Below, one piece after another: positions 19,585-30,778 of a DNA stretch of 64,000 nt. Below the pieces are notes generated by a model. It saw nothing but the letters and a program-made list of their open reading frames with translations, was not told the DNA's origin and ran no database searches. The translations under genes and the position numbers were made by a program. The number at the start of each line of letters is the position of its first letter. The first letter of the stretch is position 1. Origin of the DNA: Euborellia annulipes. Its lineage: Eukaryota; Arthropoda; Insecta; Dermaptera; Anisolabididae. Where the stretch lies: contig JAKCPI010002754.1 in NCBI GenBank assembly GCA_023213315.1, positions 34,619 to 98,618 on the forward strand. The letters are read 5' to 3'.

Positions 19585-20418
19585 AAAAATCTGGTGTGAC
19601 TGGCGCACAGTACACAACTTTCTCTTACCCTTCGGTAAGAGAAAGTTGCGCACTGTGCTGGTCACACCAGATTTTTTGTGTCGAGATATATTTAGTTTCC
19701 CATAGCACCTTAGTTTCAAACTTGCATTTTAAATGTTGACTGCTTCAAATAAACTATGGTTATTTTTCAAAATTTTAATCTCATATTTGGACATTTTATA
19801 CACAATATAGAATCGTAAATAAATACAAAATTTCATAAGAATTGGAAAAAAAATTTTAAATGCGTAAAAAGTTCCAAAGGGGACCCCCTTTTGAATCGAA
19901 ATTAACATACAAATCCCTATAGGAAATTAAGATTAGGCCTATGAGAGAAGGCGGAGAGACAGACGATAATGTTTGCAAGTGGAGAGAGAGAGAGAGAGAG
20001 TGATGTGATTTCTCGGAACAATTAAAGACACAAATAAAATAAAAAAAAATGGGAATTTAAATAATAATTGATTTTTAATCTAATAAAAAGAAAAAGATTT
20101 AAATTCGGTTACCATGGCAACCATTTCTATCTTTCCTATGAAGAACAAGAGTAAAGTGGTCTTCAGAAGATTTCAACGGCAAAATGAGAATATACATTTT
20201 AAAGAGCATCTAAAAAATAGTTAATTTTTGAATTTAAAAAAAAAATCCTTGGAGGGAATTTTGAGAAAATCGAAAAAAACTGAAAAAGTACATCAGTAAA
20301 GTACTAGTACTTTTTGGCCGATTTTGTTCAAAAGCTTATTTTGAGATTCTTCAAAGGTACCTAAGTTAAATATAAAATTTCAATCCGGTAGCTCAACTCC
20401 TTCATGCTAAAAATCTGT

Positions 20419-20454
<36 letters not shown>

Positions 20455-20598
20455 CAATTTGCGGGACCCACTTTTTTGGACTCAGGGGACCTCAAAACAT
20501 GTATATCCATCAAAATCTCGACATCGAATTTTTGACATGATCGCAATACTTTCTCTCTCTATATATTTCATATATAGGGTACGAGAAAGTAAAAATTA
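19585..20598 (+). repeat. family B repeat, full length and uninterrupted
   Basis: Reference copy for the family, about 1.0 kb: palindrome (19585-19675), TTAGTTTCCCATAGCACC, TGACTGCTTCAAATAAACTA, CTATAGGAAATTAAGATT, AAAAAGATTTAAATTCGG, X-box 20108-20121, AGTACTAGTACTTTTTGG, (CA)n at about 20420-20450, GACCAATTTGCGGGACCCAC, CAATACTTTCTCTCTC and the end GGGTACGAGAAAGTAAA. The second half is shared with family A; the first half is B-specific. Confidence 0.85.
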
Positions 20599-21161
20599 GC
20601 TTTTAATCTAATAAAGTGCTTTAATGTCCGAACAACCTTAAAATAAAATTTAAAGGAAGTGTTTAGATGACCAGAGAATTGCAGCACCTGGCGGGATGTA
20701 ACTTTCCGGACACATCAACTGCGTTCTTTTTATTTATTTATTTAAATACACGAGGCGAAGTCTTAATGATTCATTCTTTTTAAAATTATTTTTTTTTAAT
20801 AGAAAAAAAAAAAAAAACAAGCTCAGCACTCACGTACAACTCAGAGTTGCGGAAACGACAAAAAAAAAAAAAAAAAAAAAAAAACTAGAAGAATTCCCTT
20901 TGAGTGAATAATTGGCCCACGTGTGTCTAGTAATTTATTTATTTATTTTGCATTTTTTGTTGTTGTCTTGGATTTATTTATTTATTTATTTATTTGAAAG
21001 GAATCATTTAATAATATTCAAAGTATGTTTTACAAATGATTCGAAATTAATTATACATTCGAGTCAATTAATTATTAATTACTCACTGAATGACAAATTG
21101 TTCTTCTCGTCTCGTTTTTTATAACATTTGAATGATGGACTCTCTCGCATTTGAAGCCCCT
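20599..21161. other. no gene seen; simple repeats
   Basis: A runs at 20803 and 20861, (TTTA)n near 20720 and 20935-20995. The short frame at 20912-21124 is low-complexity translation. Confidence 0.4.
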
Positions 21162-21691
21162 GGTCCCGATAAATGGTCTGTCTCTCTGTGTGTGTGTGTG
21201 TGTTCAAAGCATGAAAAAATTAAGCTATGAGGCTGAAATTTTATATTTAAGTTAAACACCTCCCGAGAGAGTGAAAATAAGCTTTTGAACAAAATCGGCC
21301 AAAGAGTACTAGTACTTTACTGATGCACTTTTTCAGTTTTTTTCGATTTTCTCAGAATTCGCTTCAACGATTTTGATTAAAATTCAAAAATCAATTATTT
21401 TTTAGATGCTCTTTCAAATGTATATTCTCGTTTTGCCCTCAAAATTGTTTGAAGCACACTTTACTCTTGTGTTTCATAGGAAAGATAGGAGAAATGGTTG
21501 CCATCGGTAACAAAATATAAATATTTTGCCATGTTTATAAATTTTACATCTTGAATTCTAATATATCGGTGGAAACTAAATATACATATGTCGACGCGAC
21601 AAATCTGGTGTGACAAGCACAGAACACAACTTTCGATTACCGATGGTAAGAGAAAGTTGTGTGCTGTGCGACAGTCACACCAGATTTTTCG
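21162..21691 (-). repeat. family A repeat, outer end missing
   Basis: Minus-strand copy starting within GGTCCCGATAAATGGTCTG, with a (GT)n tract, AGTACTAGTACTTTACTGATG near 21304, a mutated X-box GTTGCCATCGGTAAC near 21497, and a palindrome at 21600-21690. Confidence 0.8.
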
Positions 21692-22089
21692 CCGAGGCCA
21701 CCCCCTCCGAAATTTTCCAAATGCATATGCATATATAGGGGATATACAGACATCAGCGTCCCCCCCCCCCCCCACCCCGAAATGTTTCATTGGCCCATCA
21801 CCATGCGAAAAAAATGCTCCGCAGGGCGGCAAAAATTTCGACACGTCTAAAAAAAAAAAAAAAAAAAAATGATTTTCACGGCCGGAAAAAAATCTTAAAA
21901 CTTTCAAATAAACTTTGATTCCGTAAAAGGAAAAAATGTTAAAAATTTCGTCGTGTCCCAAAAAAAAAAAAAAAAAAAAAAAAAAACATAGGTAAAATGA
22001 TTTTCACGGGCGGAGAAAATAAAATTTTCAGCAGAAATATTTTTGAATTCAGGCCCCTTCCGAAAAAGATTTTAATATACGCCCCTGAC
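21692..22089. other. A-run and C-run rich stretch, possible MITE debris
   Basis: Long A runs at 21849-21868 and 21961-21986, a C run at 21761, and two copies of ATGATTTTCACGG about 135 bases apart (near 21869 and 21998). TATACGCCCCTGACA at the right resembles the CGTATA..AGGGGCG-type ends of insect MITEs; no partner end was confirmed. Confidence 0.3.
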
Positions 22090-22281
22090 ATAAGTTATAT
22101 ATAGAAAGAGAGAGTATTGGATTCATGTCAAAAATTCGATGTCGATATTCAATATACACATTTTGAGGTCCCCTGAATCCAAAAAAAAAAGTGGTTTTCG
22201 CGACATTGTCTGTGTGTGTGTGGGTGGGTTCAATTTAAAGCATGACGTATATTAACATATATAGGTAAGAGAAAGTAAAAA
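22090..22281 (-). repeat. family A deletion derivative
   Basis: GTATTGGATTCATGTCAAAA through GTGGTTTTCGCGACATTGTC and GCATGACG is joined directly to TATTAACATATATAGGTAAG, so most of the repeat has been lost and the two ends read in opposite senses. Confidence 0.6.
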
Positions 22282-22304
22282 TAAATTAGGATGTAGGTTA
22301 AATA

Positions 22305-22338
22305 AACAAAGCCCGCCGAATGCAAGCGGTGCAGCTAG
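22305..22338 (+). mobile_element. Helitron 3' terminus
   Basis: AAGCCCGCCGAATGCAAGCG (decayed hairpin), GTGCAGCTAG, then T. The end resembles GGTATTGCAGCTAG at 29248 (minus strand). The 5' part was not identified. Confidence 0.45.
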
Positions 22339-22831
22339 TAATAAATAAAATTTCTTACTCTAATTTAAACAAACAGGTTACTTTATCCAAAAGCTATAAA
22401 CGTATTCTAAATAGGAATAAAATATTTCAAAACAAACAATTAGAATCTAGGCTATATACTTTAATATATAAATCCATCACAATGTTTTTTTGTTTTTTTT
22501 ATGACATACTAATCTTATGTAAATGTGTGTCTTTTGAAATCATAAATTTGTTTTAATTATGATTTTAGAGTAGGGTTAGACCATAGTGCAAAAAAAAAAT
22601 AAAGCAAATGATGCAAGTATTAAAAGATTATCCGCCGACGCACTAACGAAGTCTGTAGCTGACTGATTAGCGATTAGCGACTCCCTGTCTGCTTAGTATT
22701 AAAGTATAATAAGTATCGTCTTACTTCATCACTCGCATTTCGAAATAATAAAAAGGATTAACTCTTCTAGTCTTGAGAAGGTTATTATCTTGAAAAATTT
22801 AACCTCTGGTCAAAAGAAGCCCGTTGGGAAT
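22339..22831. other. no feature recognised
   Basis: AT-rich, apparently unique. The plus-strand frame 22320-22556 begins inside a Helitron end and has no domain. Confidence 0.35.
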
Positions 22832-23066
22832 CAAGGGCGGATCCAGAGGTGTTTATCGGGGGGGGGAGTAATCTGGTGTGACTCGTCGCACAGTACATTA
22901 TTTTTTAATTTAAAGGCGCATTCTGTACTTGTTTGCCAGAATATAAATACAAATCAAATTTTTAAGTATTAGTTTTTAAAATTTTAGATTAAAAATATAT
23001 TTTTTTCTAAAATCCTGGGGGGGGGTAATTTCCTCCTTTACCTCCTCCCCCTTGTATCCGCCCTTG
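22832..23066. mobile_element. MITE family F, complete
   Basis: Ends CAAGGGCGGATCCAGAGG and CCTTGTATCCGCCCTTG are inverse. Flanks TGGGAAT and TGTGAAT differ at one base and may be a target duplication. The interior has ATCTGGTGTGACTCGTCGCA and GCGCATTCTGTACTTGTTTG, so this MITE includes sequence like one arm of the family A palindrome. Relatives: 28566, 34783 and 46695. Confidence 0.75.
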
Positions 23067-23161
23067 TGTGAATAGACATATATCTCTGGAATAAGGATGA
23101 AAAAGATGGTTAGAAAGAAATCGGAACTAGGAAATTGTCAGCTCTTATTTAAGATCTTAAA

Positions 23162-24307
23162 TCTCTATATATATAAAGAGAGAACTGACTGATTGGCTGA
23201 CTTACAATCATCGCACAGCCTAAACTGTAAGGCCTAGAAAGTTGAAATTTGGCATGTAGATTACATTTGGGCCCTAGGCGTCATTTAAGAAGCCATTTTT
23301 CGAAATTCCAATTTTAAGGGCCCCAAATGGTCATTTATGTGTGAAATTTTGACTTTTGACGTGACAACGTCTTACAAATCATGTGTCTATAGTGGCATGT
23401 TAGAGGGGCATGCACGAAAAAGTTTATTGGCTTGAATAACTCCTCTGTCTTAAGAGGTATAATTATGAGAAATATACGGTTAGAAAGAATGAGTTTTCAG
23501 CTAAAGATTTCACCATTTATTTTTTTCCTATCATTTTATTTTACCGCGCTGCGGTAAATTCTAATTTTAAAGATTAAACCCCTGTAGATTCTGAACGGCT
23601 TATCAGATCAGACTAAATGGGATGTCATTTGGTGCAGAAAGAAAACCTCTAATAGAATAAATAAAAAAACCCCGAGTAATTAACTCCAGAATTGGTTTTT
23701 TCTCGAAAAACCTCATTTTTTAGGCAAAAAAATATCGAAAAATAGCCCTACTTGTGCAGCGCATAGCGACTTGACCATAAAAGCTACATTAAATCTAAAT
23801 ATAGTTTTAGAAAGAGTGGTTCAATACCCCCAGGGCTTTTTTTCTTTTTTTTTGATATGAGGTCATTTTACCGCATGAGAGCACTCGGCGGGATTTCGTT
23901 TTTCGAAAATTTAAACCCCTGTAGATGCCGAACGGCTAATCAGATCTGACTAAATGAGATGTCATTTAGTGCAGAAAGATAACCTCTAATAGAATAAATA
24001 AAAAAATCCCGAGTACTTAACTCCAAAATTAAATTTTTTTTTCGAAAATCCTCATTTTTTAAGCATATGTCGCCCTTAATGGATAAAAGTTTGGCCACAC
24101 CTGTCATATATTGTTTCAATGAAAATGTTTGAACATGTTTATTTATGAAAACAAACTACTAGTAAAAAAAAAAAATAAAAACAATACTTTCTCTCTTTAT
24201 ATTTCAATATAGGTAAGAGAAAAAAAAATTTTTTTTTTGAAATAAAGCAAAAGACGTTGTCACGTTAAAAAGCCACCGGCTGTGTAGAAGACACAGCCAA
24301 CACCTAA
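23162..24307 (+). mobile_element. non-autonomous Helitron H2, complete
   Basis: Starts TCTCTATATATATAAAGAGA after an A and ends with hairpin GGCTGTGTAGAAGACACAGCC, then AACACCTAA and a T. This is the TC ... hairpin ... CTRR organisation at an A/T site. The interior has two related blocks (AAACCCCTGTAGAT.C.GAA at about 23577 and 23922), TTTTACCGCGCTGCGGTAAA, and no Rep/helicase frame. A second copy at about 32257-33952 holds an added MITE. Confidence 0.8.
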
Positions 24308-24308
24308 T

Positions 24309-24850
24309 TTTTTTTATTAATTTCTGAACGAAAAAGACACAATCATCGCACAGCCTAAACTGTAAGGCCTAGAAAGCTGTAATTTGGCATGTAGATTACT
24401 TTTATTGCGTAGGCGTCATTTAAGAAGCCATTTTCCGAAATTCCAATTTTAAGGGCCCCAAATGGTCATTTATGGGTAAAATTTTGACTTTACAATAATT
24501 TCTAAACCAAAAAAGATATCAATTTGGTTTCTTCGCTAAAACCTTCTTTAGATAAATATCTAAATTCGTTGTTTCAGGGTTTTTTGAAATTCGGCCCCTA
24601 AGTACCCCAAATCGCCAATTTAGGGAAAAACAATATATTTAAGAGTAAAATTTTGATCTTCATTAATTTCTAAACCAGAAGAGATATCGATTTGCTTTTT
24701 TCACTTAAACCTTCCTTAGATAAATATCTAAATTCGTTGTTTCAGAAACACTCTAATATATATGGACCCTGTTACGCATTAGTGTCTCAAGCGCCAGATA
24801 CCGAGATTTGAGAAAATTAACATTAAAGTTTTTCTGATTTAAATTGTGTA
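24309..24850. repeat. H2-related 5' segment and family C fragment
   Basis: 24340-24480 repeats the H2 start (ATCATCGCACAGCCTAAACT, GGCATGTAGATTAC) in the same orientation, followed by two related ~90-bp blocks ending AATTCGTTGTTTCAG. At 24763-24850 a family C end (TATGGACCCTGTTACGCATT) appears without a partner. Confidence 0.55.
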
Positions 24851-25078
24851 CCCCAATTCGCCATTTTTGTGAAAAATTCGTTTTAAAACATAGCTTCTCA
24901 ACGTATGCGATAAGGACCCCCTGTTTGCGTTTCGGACTTTCAGTCGGCGGTTAAAGACCCAGAGCAAATTAGCGGTCATTGTGATGGTGCAAAAGTGGCG
25001 TGGGAAGATTAAAAATATTGTCTAAAAAAGAGAAAAAAATAATCTTTAAACACTTACTAAAAATTAATATCGTTTAAT
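24851..25078. other. no feature recognised
   Basis: AT-rich, no gene or RNA supported. Confidence 0.3.
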
Positions 25079-25565
25079 TTTTTAACTTTGCCCATCAACC
25101 GTAGGTTGGACAGGTAAAGTTAATGTAATCGTAAAAAAAAATTGAAATTTTTCTGAAGCTGCCAAAATGCGTTTTGAGGTCCCCTGAATCCATTTAAGAA
25201 GTTTTTGGAATGAAGTCTGTGTGTGTGTGTGTGTGTGTGTCTGTGGTAATTTTTTTCGTCAACGAAATCTCAAAAACTATTCATTCAATTGTTTTGAAAT
25301 TTTGCACCCATAATCTAGGGGTAGAGGCCAAGAACTGAAAAGCTTTTTGGTAAACATCGGACCATTAGGGGGCGGGGGGCTCTAGGGGGGGACAAAATTT
25401 TTTTCTTGCATAACCTATAATTTTTTTTATATATTCAGAAACTAGACTTCCTCCCGAGTAAAATGATATATAATATGTATAACATCGGATCATCAGGGGG
25501 TGCTCTAGGGGGGGGGACAAATATTTTTTTCTTGAACAGTGGGTGGGCAAAGTTGTGCCCTCGGC
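25079..25565 (+). repeat. family D palindrome-headed repeat
   Basis: Opens with a short palindrome (TTAACTTTGCCCATCAACCG then TAGGTTGGACAGGTAAAGTTA), continues through TTTTGAGGTCCCCTGAATCC (also in family A), a (GT)n tract at 25219-25241, and ends near GTGGGTGGGCAAAGTTGTG, which is the inverse of the palindrome motif. The layout equals that of A and B with different terminal sequence. The second copy is at 42537-42936, minus strand. Confidence 0.65.
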
Positions 25566-25654
25566 TTAGTCCGACCCTTTATTCTTATTGTTTGGCTCCA
25601 TGTTAATGAACGATGCAAACAATATACCCATCCAACTGAAAATAGATACGGGGT

Positions 25655-25768
25655 CTTAATGGCCTTCGATGCCTAAGGCCGAAGGCGGGCAATTGCTCGC
25701 CGAAGGCGAGCAAAAAGAGCTCGGGGTCGAGGGGGGCGAAGCCCCCTGGCTAGCGCAAGGTTCGCCGA
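25655..25768 (+). mobile_element. Helitron-like GC-rich segment
   Basis: AATGGCCTTCGATGCCTAAG is followed by GCTCGCCGAAGGCGAGC, a perfect 7-bp stem, and GGGCGAAGCCCCCTGGCTAG. These phrases match the GC-rich tails of the H1 and 42144-42274 elements, but no clean CTRR end and 5' end were paired. Confidence 0.45.
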
Positions 25769-27590
25769 ACGCTTAGAAGTATTTTATTTTAAAGAGGGTA
25801 GGTTCAGGGGCGGCGCGTCCACTAGGCGAACTAGGCGGCCGCCTAGGGCGGCAACCTGAAGAGGGCGGCAAAATTGCAAAAAGAAAAAAAATTTTGGTTC
25901 CGCAAACGGCACCCGAAAAAAAATAGGTTCCGCGGGCGGCAAAAACAAATTTTGGTTCCGCGCGAGAGGAAAAAATTTTGGTTCCGCGCTAGAGAAAATG
26001 ATCCGCCGGCGGCAAATTTTGGTTCCGCGGGCGGCCAAAATTTTGTGTCTCTAAAAAAAAGGTAAAAAATTTTTTCGGGTGGGAAAAAATTTTGGTTTCG
26101 CGCTAGAGAAAATGTTCCGCGGGCGGCAAAAATTTAGTGTCTCTAAAAAAAAGGTAAAAAATTTTTTTCGGGTGGAAAAATTTTGCAAATTTTGGTTCCG
26201 CGGGCGGCAAAAATTTTATGTCTCTAAAAAAAAAGGTAAAAAATTTTTTAAGGAGGGGGCGGCAAATTAAATTTTTAAAGTTTTTTTTGGAGGGGGGGCG
26301 CAAAAAAAATATCTTGCCTAGGGCGGCAGAATAGCTTGCGCCGGCCCTGGGTAGGTTCTAGGGGTGGATTAATTAAATAAGCCTTTTAAAAATTATTTCA
26401 TTTCCAATATATCCCAAATAAATAAATAAATACATAAAATTACGCTTAGAAGTATTTTATTTTACAGAGGGTAGGTTCTAGGGGTGGATTAATTAAATAA
26501 GCCTTTTAAAAATTATTTCATTTCCAATATATCCCAAATAAATAAATAAATAAATACATAAAATTACGCTTAGAAGTATTTTATTTTAAAGAGGGTAGGT
26601 TCTAGGGGTGGATTAATTAAATAAGCCTTTTAAAAATTATTTCATTTCCAATATATCCCAAATAAATAAATAAATACATAAAATTACGCTTAGAAGTATT
26701 TTATTTTACAGAGGGTAGATTCTAGGGGTGGATTAATTAAATAAGCCTTTTAAAAATTATTTCATTTCCAATATATCCCAAATAAATAAATAAATAAATA
26801 CATAAAATTACGCTTAGAAGTATTTTATTTTAAAGAGGGTAGGTTCTAGGGGTGGATTAATTAAATAAGCCTTTTAAAAATTATTTCATTTCCAATATAT
26901 CCCAAATAAATAAATAAATACATAAAATTACGCTTAGAAGTATTTTATTTTACAGAGGGTAGGTTCTAGGGGTGGATTAATTAAATAAGCCTTTTAAAAA
27001 TTATTTCATTTCCAATATATCCCAATAAATAAATAAATAAATACATAAAATTACGCTTAGAAGTATTTTATTTTACAGAGGGTAGGTTCTAGGGGTGGAT
27101 TAATTAAATAAGCCTTTTAAAAATTATTTCACTTCCAATATATCCCAAATAAATAAATAAATACATAAAATTACGCTTAGAAGTATTTTATTTTACAGAG
27201 GGTAGGTTCTAGGGGTGGATTAATTAAATAAGCCTTTTAAAAATTATTTCACTTCCAATATATCCCAAATAAATAAATAAATACATAAAATTACGCTTAG
27301 AAGTATTTTATTTTACAGAGGGTAGGTTCTAGGGGTGGATTAATTAAATAAGCCTTTTAAAAATTATTTCACTTCCAATATATCCCTAATAAATAAATAA
27401 ATACATAAAATTACGCTTAGAAGTATTTTATTTTACAGAGGGTAGGTTCTAGGGGTGGATTAATTAAATAAGCCTTTTAAAAATTATTTCACTTCCAATA
27501 TATCCCAAATAAATAAATAAATACAAAAAATTACGCTTAGAAGTATTTTATTTTACAGAGGGTAGGTTCTAGGGGTGGATTAAAGAAGTG
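25769..27590. repeat. minisatellite, 120/124-bp unit, about 11 units
   Basis: Units start ACGCTTAGAAGTATTTTATT at about 25769 (split by a MITE), 26442, 26566, 26686, 26810, 26930, 27053, 27173, 27293, 27413 and 27533 (cut short). Spacings 124, 120, 124, 120, 123, 120, 120, 120, 120 depend on the number of AAAT steps. The first half alternates AAAG and ACAG before AGGGTAGG, while units from 27053 share CACTTCC in place of CATTTCC. This suggests a two-unit phase and a later single-unit expansion. Confidence 0.92.
25805..26349. mobile_element. hAT MITE in the first minisatellite unit
   Basis: Ends CAGGGGCGGCGCG and TGCGCCGGCCCTG; GGTAGGTT at 25797-25804 is repeated at 26350-26357. The flanking minisatellite unit reads GGGTAGGTTCTAGGGG once when intact, so the duplication is exact. 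Inside, TTTTGGTTCCGCGGGCGGC-like phrases repeat several times with runs of A and T. Confidence 0.9.
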
Positions 27591-29247
27591 AGTCTTTTAA
27601 TAGTTATTTAATAAAGAGATTTCGATTTTATTCCCAACAGAATAAATCCCCGTTAGTTTGTTTTCAAATGAAAAGTATTTTTATAAAAAGAGAATTTATT
27701 TGATAAATATTTCTTGGGCGCTCTGATAGCAATGCTGTTTCTCTCTGTCTGCTGCCTGCCTGCATGTCTCTAGTTGAATCCGAGTCGTGTCATGAGTCAC
27801 TCCGTTCGTCTCTCGCGTGTGTTTTAGTTTCTTTTTATTATATTGTGTTGTGTTATTTGTGCAATTAAGACGTTCATCCACCTGCTCGTTTGGTCATCTT
27901 ATCATTAAGGTATTGAATATTTCCTTATCTCATTTGCATAACGGATTAACTAACATTTTATAATTATTTATATTTTCACTTTTTTTCTCTCTCTTTTAAA
28001 TATACTCATAATTTTATCCAATTTACCGGTATAATTATAACACTCTGATAAAGTATGACACCCAGGGGGTGAGAGGGTGTAAATCACCCCCTTCTAATAA
28101 ACTAAAATACTATTTGTTTTAATAGATAAAATTTAAAAACAAAACTTATTAATTAATTCACTATTATTAACATTTTTTCTTTAATCATATGAAGTCCGTT
28201 CTCTTTTTCGCTCTCCTCCCCCACCCCATGCTTTTCTTAACAAAAACTCTAAAACTTCTATTATAATTAGTAATTAAATATTTTTTTTTTAAATTGAAAA
28301 ATTAAATTCTTAAATTTCGTCTATTTCTTTGTTATTTGTGCAAAAACGACGTTCGTTCACCCCCCAAATTCACGACTCCCCGTTTGATCATCTAATTATT
28401 AAGGTATTTAATAAAGTGGGATGAGAGAGGGTGTAATCCACCCCTTCTATATACTCCAAATTACTATTATAAATAAAATTTCAAAATAAAAATTATATTT
28501 TTTTATAAAATTCTTTCCTCCAATCAATCGGGGTATGTTTCTCTCTCCCTCCCCTTAACAAGGGCGGATCCAGAGGAGTTTTTCAGTGAGGGAGAAAGGT
28601 AATCTGGTGTGAGTGATTGCACAGTACACAACTTTCTCTCACTTTCGGTAATTTAAAGTTGCATTCTGTATTTGTTTGCCAGATTTTTTTTTGTGTCGAA
28701 ATAGATTTGAACAAACAAACATCCCTACTGAGCATTTTGAGGGACCCACTTTTTTTTTGGAATTAGGCACCCTCAAAACGAGTATATATCCTCGACGTCG
28801 AATTTTTGACATGATCGCAATATTACATATTTAGTATATTTTCATTTTTTTTTCTCTTTTTAATAAACTCATAATATTATCCAATTTGTAATTATAACAT
28901 TCTGATAAAGTATGATACCCAGGGAGTGAGGGGGTGTAAATCACCCCCTTCTAATAAACTAAAATACCATTTTACTTAATATATCAAAATTAAAAACAAA
29001 TATTTTTTATTAATCATTATTATTAACATGTTTTTCTTTTAATCAAATAAGTCCGTTCTCTCTTTATCTCTCCACCCCATGCAAAACTCTAACTTTTCTA
29101 TCATAATTAGTAATTAAATATATTTTTTTTTTAATTGAAAAAATAAATTCTATTTCACTGATTAATTTCAAATTAAAATCAGTAATTTTCAAAGCCTGGA
29201 GTTCATCTTTTTATGTGACATTAAAAAGTGAAATATTTTATATGAAA
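27591..29247. repeat. local duplication block
   Basis: TTATTTGTGCAA..ACGTTC..CACC recurs at 27852 and 28331, and CTGATAAAGTATGAYACCCA with GGTGTAAATCACCCCCTTCT at 28044 and 28893; a shorter GGGTGTAATCCACCCCTTCT lies at 28429. About 27960-28310 and 28828-29155 are roughly collinear. A family F/A mosaic at 28566-28830 separates them. No gene was found; frames here are short. Confidence 0.6.
28566..28830 (+). repeat. mosaic of MITE F and family A ends
   Basis: CAAGGGCGGATCCAGAGG and a palindrome-like piece (ATCTGGTGTGAGTGATTGCA ... TTTGCCAGATTTTT) run into GTGTCGAAATAGATTTGAA and then GAGGGACCCACTTTT...CGACGTCGAATTTTTGACATG from the far end of family A. The middle of A is missing. It may be a deletion or a template switch. 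Confidence 0.5.
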
Positions 29248-29868
29248 CTAGCTGCAATACCCGCCTTCAGCGGGCTTTGGGCCTAGCCAGTGTCCCTTGC
29301 TCACCTTCGGCAAACATGTCACCGTCGAGGAAGGACAAAATTCTTACTAATTTAGGATTTCAATTAAAAATATCTCTGTGAAATATAAATGGGAATAATT
29401 TTTACTCTTTAAGTTAAGTTGTGCAGAGAGACTTATAGCCCAGTCAAATTAGGTGAAAATAAGGGTCAACCTCGGAATGAAAGATAATAAGCTGAATTTT
29501 TGTATGGACCTTTATTTTGGCATTCTAAATGATGTCTCAAAAGTCACATATAATCGCGTGTCCGCGTCACGCGATATTCCAGGTCAAAGGTCACGAAAAT
29601 CAGTTTTTCGCGAATATCTCGTTTCCTATACCTTAAATGATATTTGGACCTATTATAAAAGTTGTAGAGTATAAAATTCTCTACAATTTATATCTGAAGC
29701 ATTTTTTTATACGACTAACCGTTTTTGAGGTAGAGCGTAAAGAGTGCGGAGCGCATAGCCTTATATGGCTTAATGCATGTAATGTGTGACTCATTGTATT
29801 CATACGGTATTGTAAGTCGTATAAAGTTTATTATTGATTAAAAAACAACTGCCATTATCTATCTATAT
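29248..29868 (-). mobile_element. Helitron 3' end and adjoining unassigned element
   Basis: Minus strand: AAGCCCGCTGAAGGCGGG hairpin, TATTGCAGCTAG, T. To its right, 29447-29575 (GAATGAAAGATAATAAGCTG, AATGATGTCTCAAAAGTCAC, GCGTGTCCGCGTCACG) recurs inverted at 31025-31150. The 5' end of this Helitron was not fixed. Confidence 0.5.
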
Positions 29869-30182
29869 ATAATAATTACGGAGTGTCCGTAGGTCTGTCT
29901 GTCCGTCTGTCCGTCTGTCACGCTCTGTTTGACCAACTTCTCATTGGAATTTTGAAACGAAATTTTGCAGTCTTATAGAGGACGTTATGGAGAGTCCCGG
30001 AAAAATACTCGAGTCCCAAAATTCCTATAACTTTTTGAGTTATTAATTCTTAAAGTTACGATTTCTCCCATAGGAAATGTATAGAGAAATATTTAAGTAT
30101 TCTTTGCAGTTGTGTATTCTATGAAGGTAAACAAATCCTCAAGCAGGCACTGGACTGGAATACTTAGTGGTTAGTAATAATA
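29869..30182 (+). mobile_element. Helitron H1, 5' part
   Basis: Begins TCTATATATAATAATTACGG, then GTCTGTCTGTCCGTCTGTCC, GACCAACTTCTCATTGG, and CTCAAGCAGGCACTGGACTG. It is the plus-strand equivalent of 12405-12080. Two SINEs follow, then GC-rich H1 tail sequence at 30779-30930. Confidence 0.7.
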
Positions 30183-30469
30183 AGCCCCCGGGTGTGGCGT
30201 AGTAGGTAGCGTGCCTACCTCCTATACCAAACGTCGCGGGTTCGGACCCAGGCAGTCCGATGATTTTATTTAAGCCATCTGGATACCAGATGGCTTAAAT
30301 AGAAATGCCTGAACCCATAATAGATAATATTATATTACAACGGTTATCGTCAAAGTCTTATATGGCCTAAGTTGCCGAAAAGACTGTGTGAATGTGAGTG
30401 TGAGTGTGAGTGTGAATGAGAAAAAAGTGTGAATGTTTTTTATAATTAAAAAAAAAAAAAAAAAAAAAA
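30183..30469 (+). repeat. tRNA-derived SINE (S1), complete
   Basis: Reference copy: GCCCCCGGGTGTGGCGTAGT, box A GTGGCGTAGTAGGTAGC, box B GGGTTCGGACCC, a hairpin AAGCCATCTGGATACCAGAT, ACAACGGTTATCGTCAAAGT, GGCCTAAGTTGCCGAAAAGA, GTGAGTGTGAGTG repeats and a 22-base A run. Length about 287 bp. Confidence 0.85.
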
Positions 30470-30502
30470 GTAATAATTTTATTTTCATAATTAAGAAAAT
30501 GC

Positions 30503-30774
30503 GAGCCCCGGGTCTGGCGTAGTAGGTAGCGTGCCTACCTCCTATACCAAACGTCGCGGGTTCGGACCCAGGCAGTCCCATGATTTTATTTAAGCCATTT
30601 GGATACCAGATGGCTTAAATAGAAATGCCTGAACCCCCTAATAGATAATATATATTACAACGGTTATCGTTGAAGTCTTAAATGGCCTGAGTTGCCGAAA
30701 AGACTGTGTGAATATGTGAGTGAGTGTGAGTGTGAATGAGAAAAAAGAGTGAAGGTTTTTTTTTATAAAAAAAG
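30503..30774 (+). repeat. tRNA-derived SINE (S1), tandem second copy
   Basis: Same order of parts as the preceding copy, with few substitutions (GGTCTGGCGTAG, GGCCTGAGTTGCCGAAAAGA), only about 33 bases downstream. The near identity suggests recent tandem duplication of SINE plus flank, or two insertions at one site. Confidence 0.85.
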
Positions 30775-30778
30775 AATA

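Noticed and set aside
25769..27590. Possible CRISPR-like array
   Set aside because: Units are 120-124 bp with no spacers of unrelated sequence, in a eukaryotic setting; it is a minisatellite.
30183..30260. Genuine tRNA gene
   Set aside because: Box A and B are present but acceptor and anticodon stems do not pair, and an A-tailed SINE body follows.
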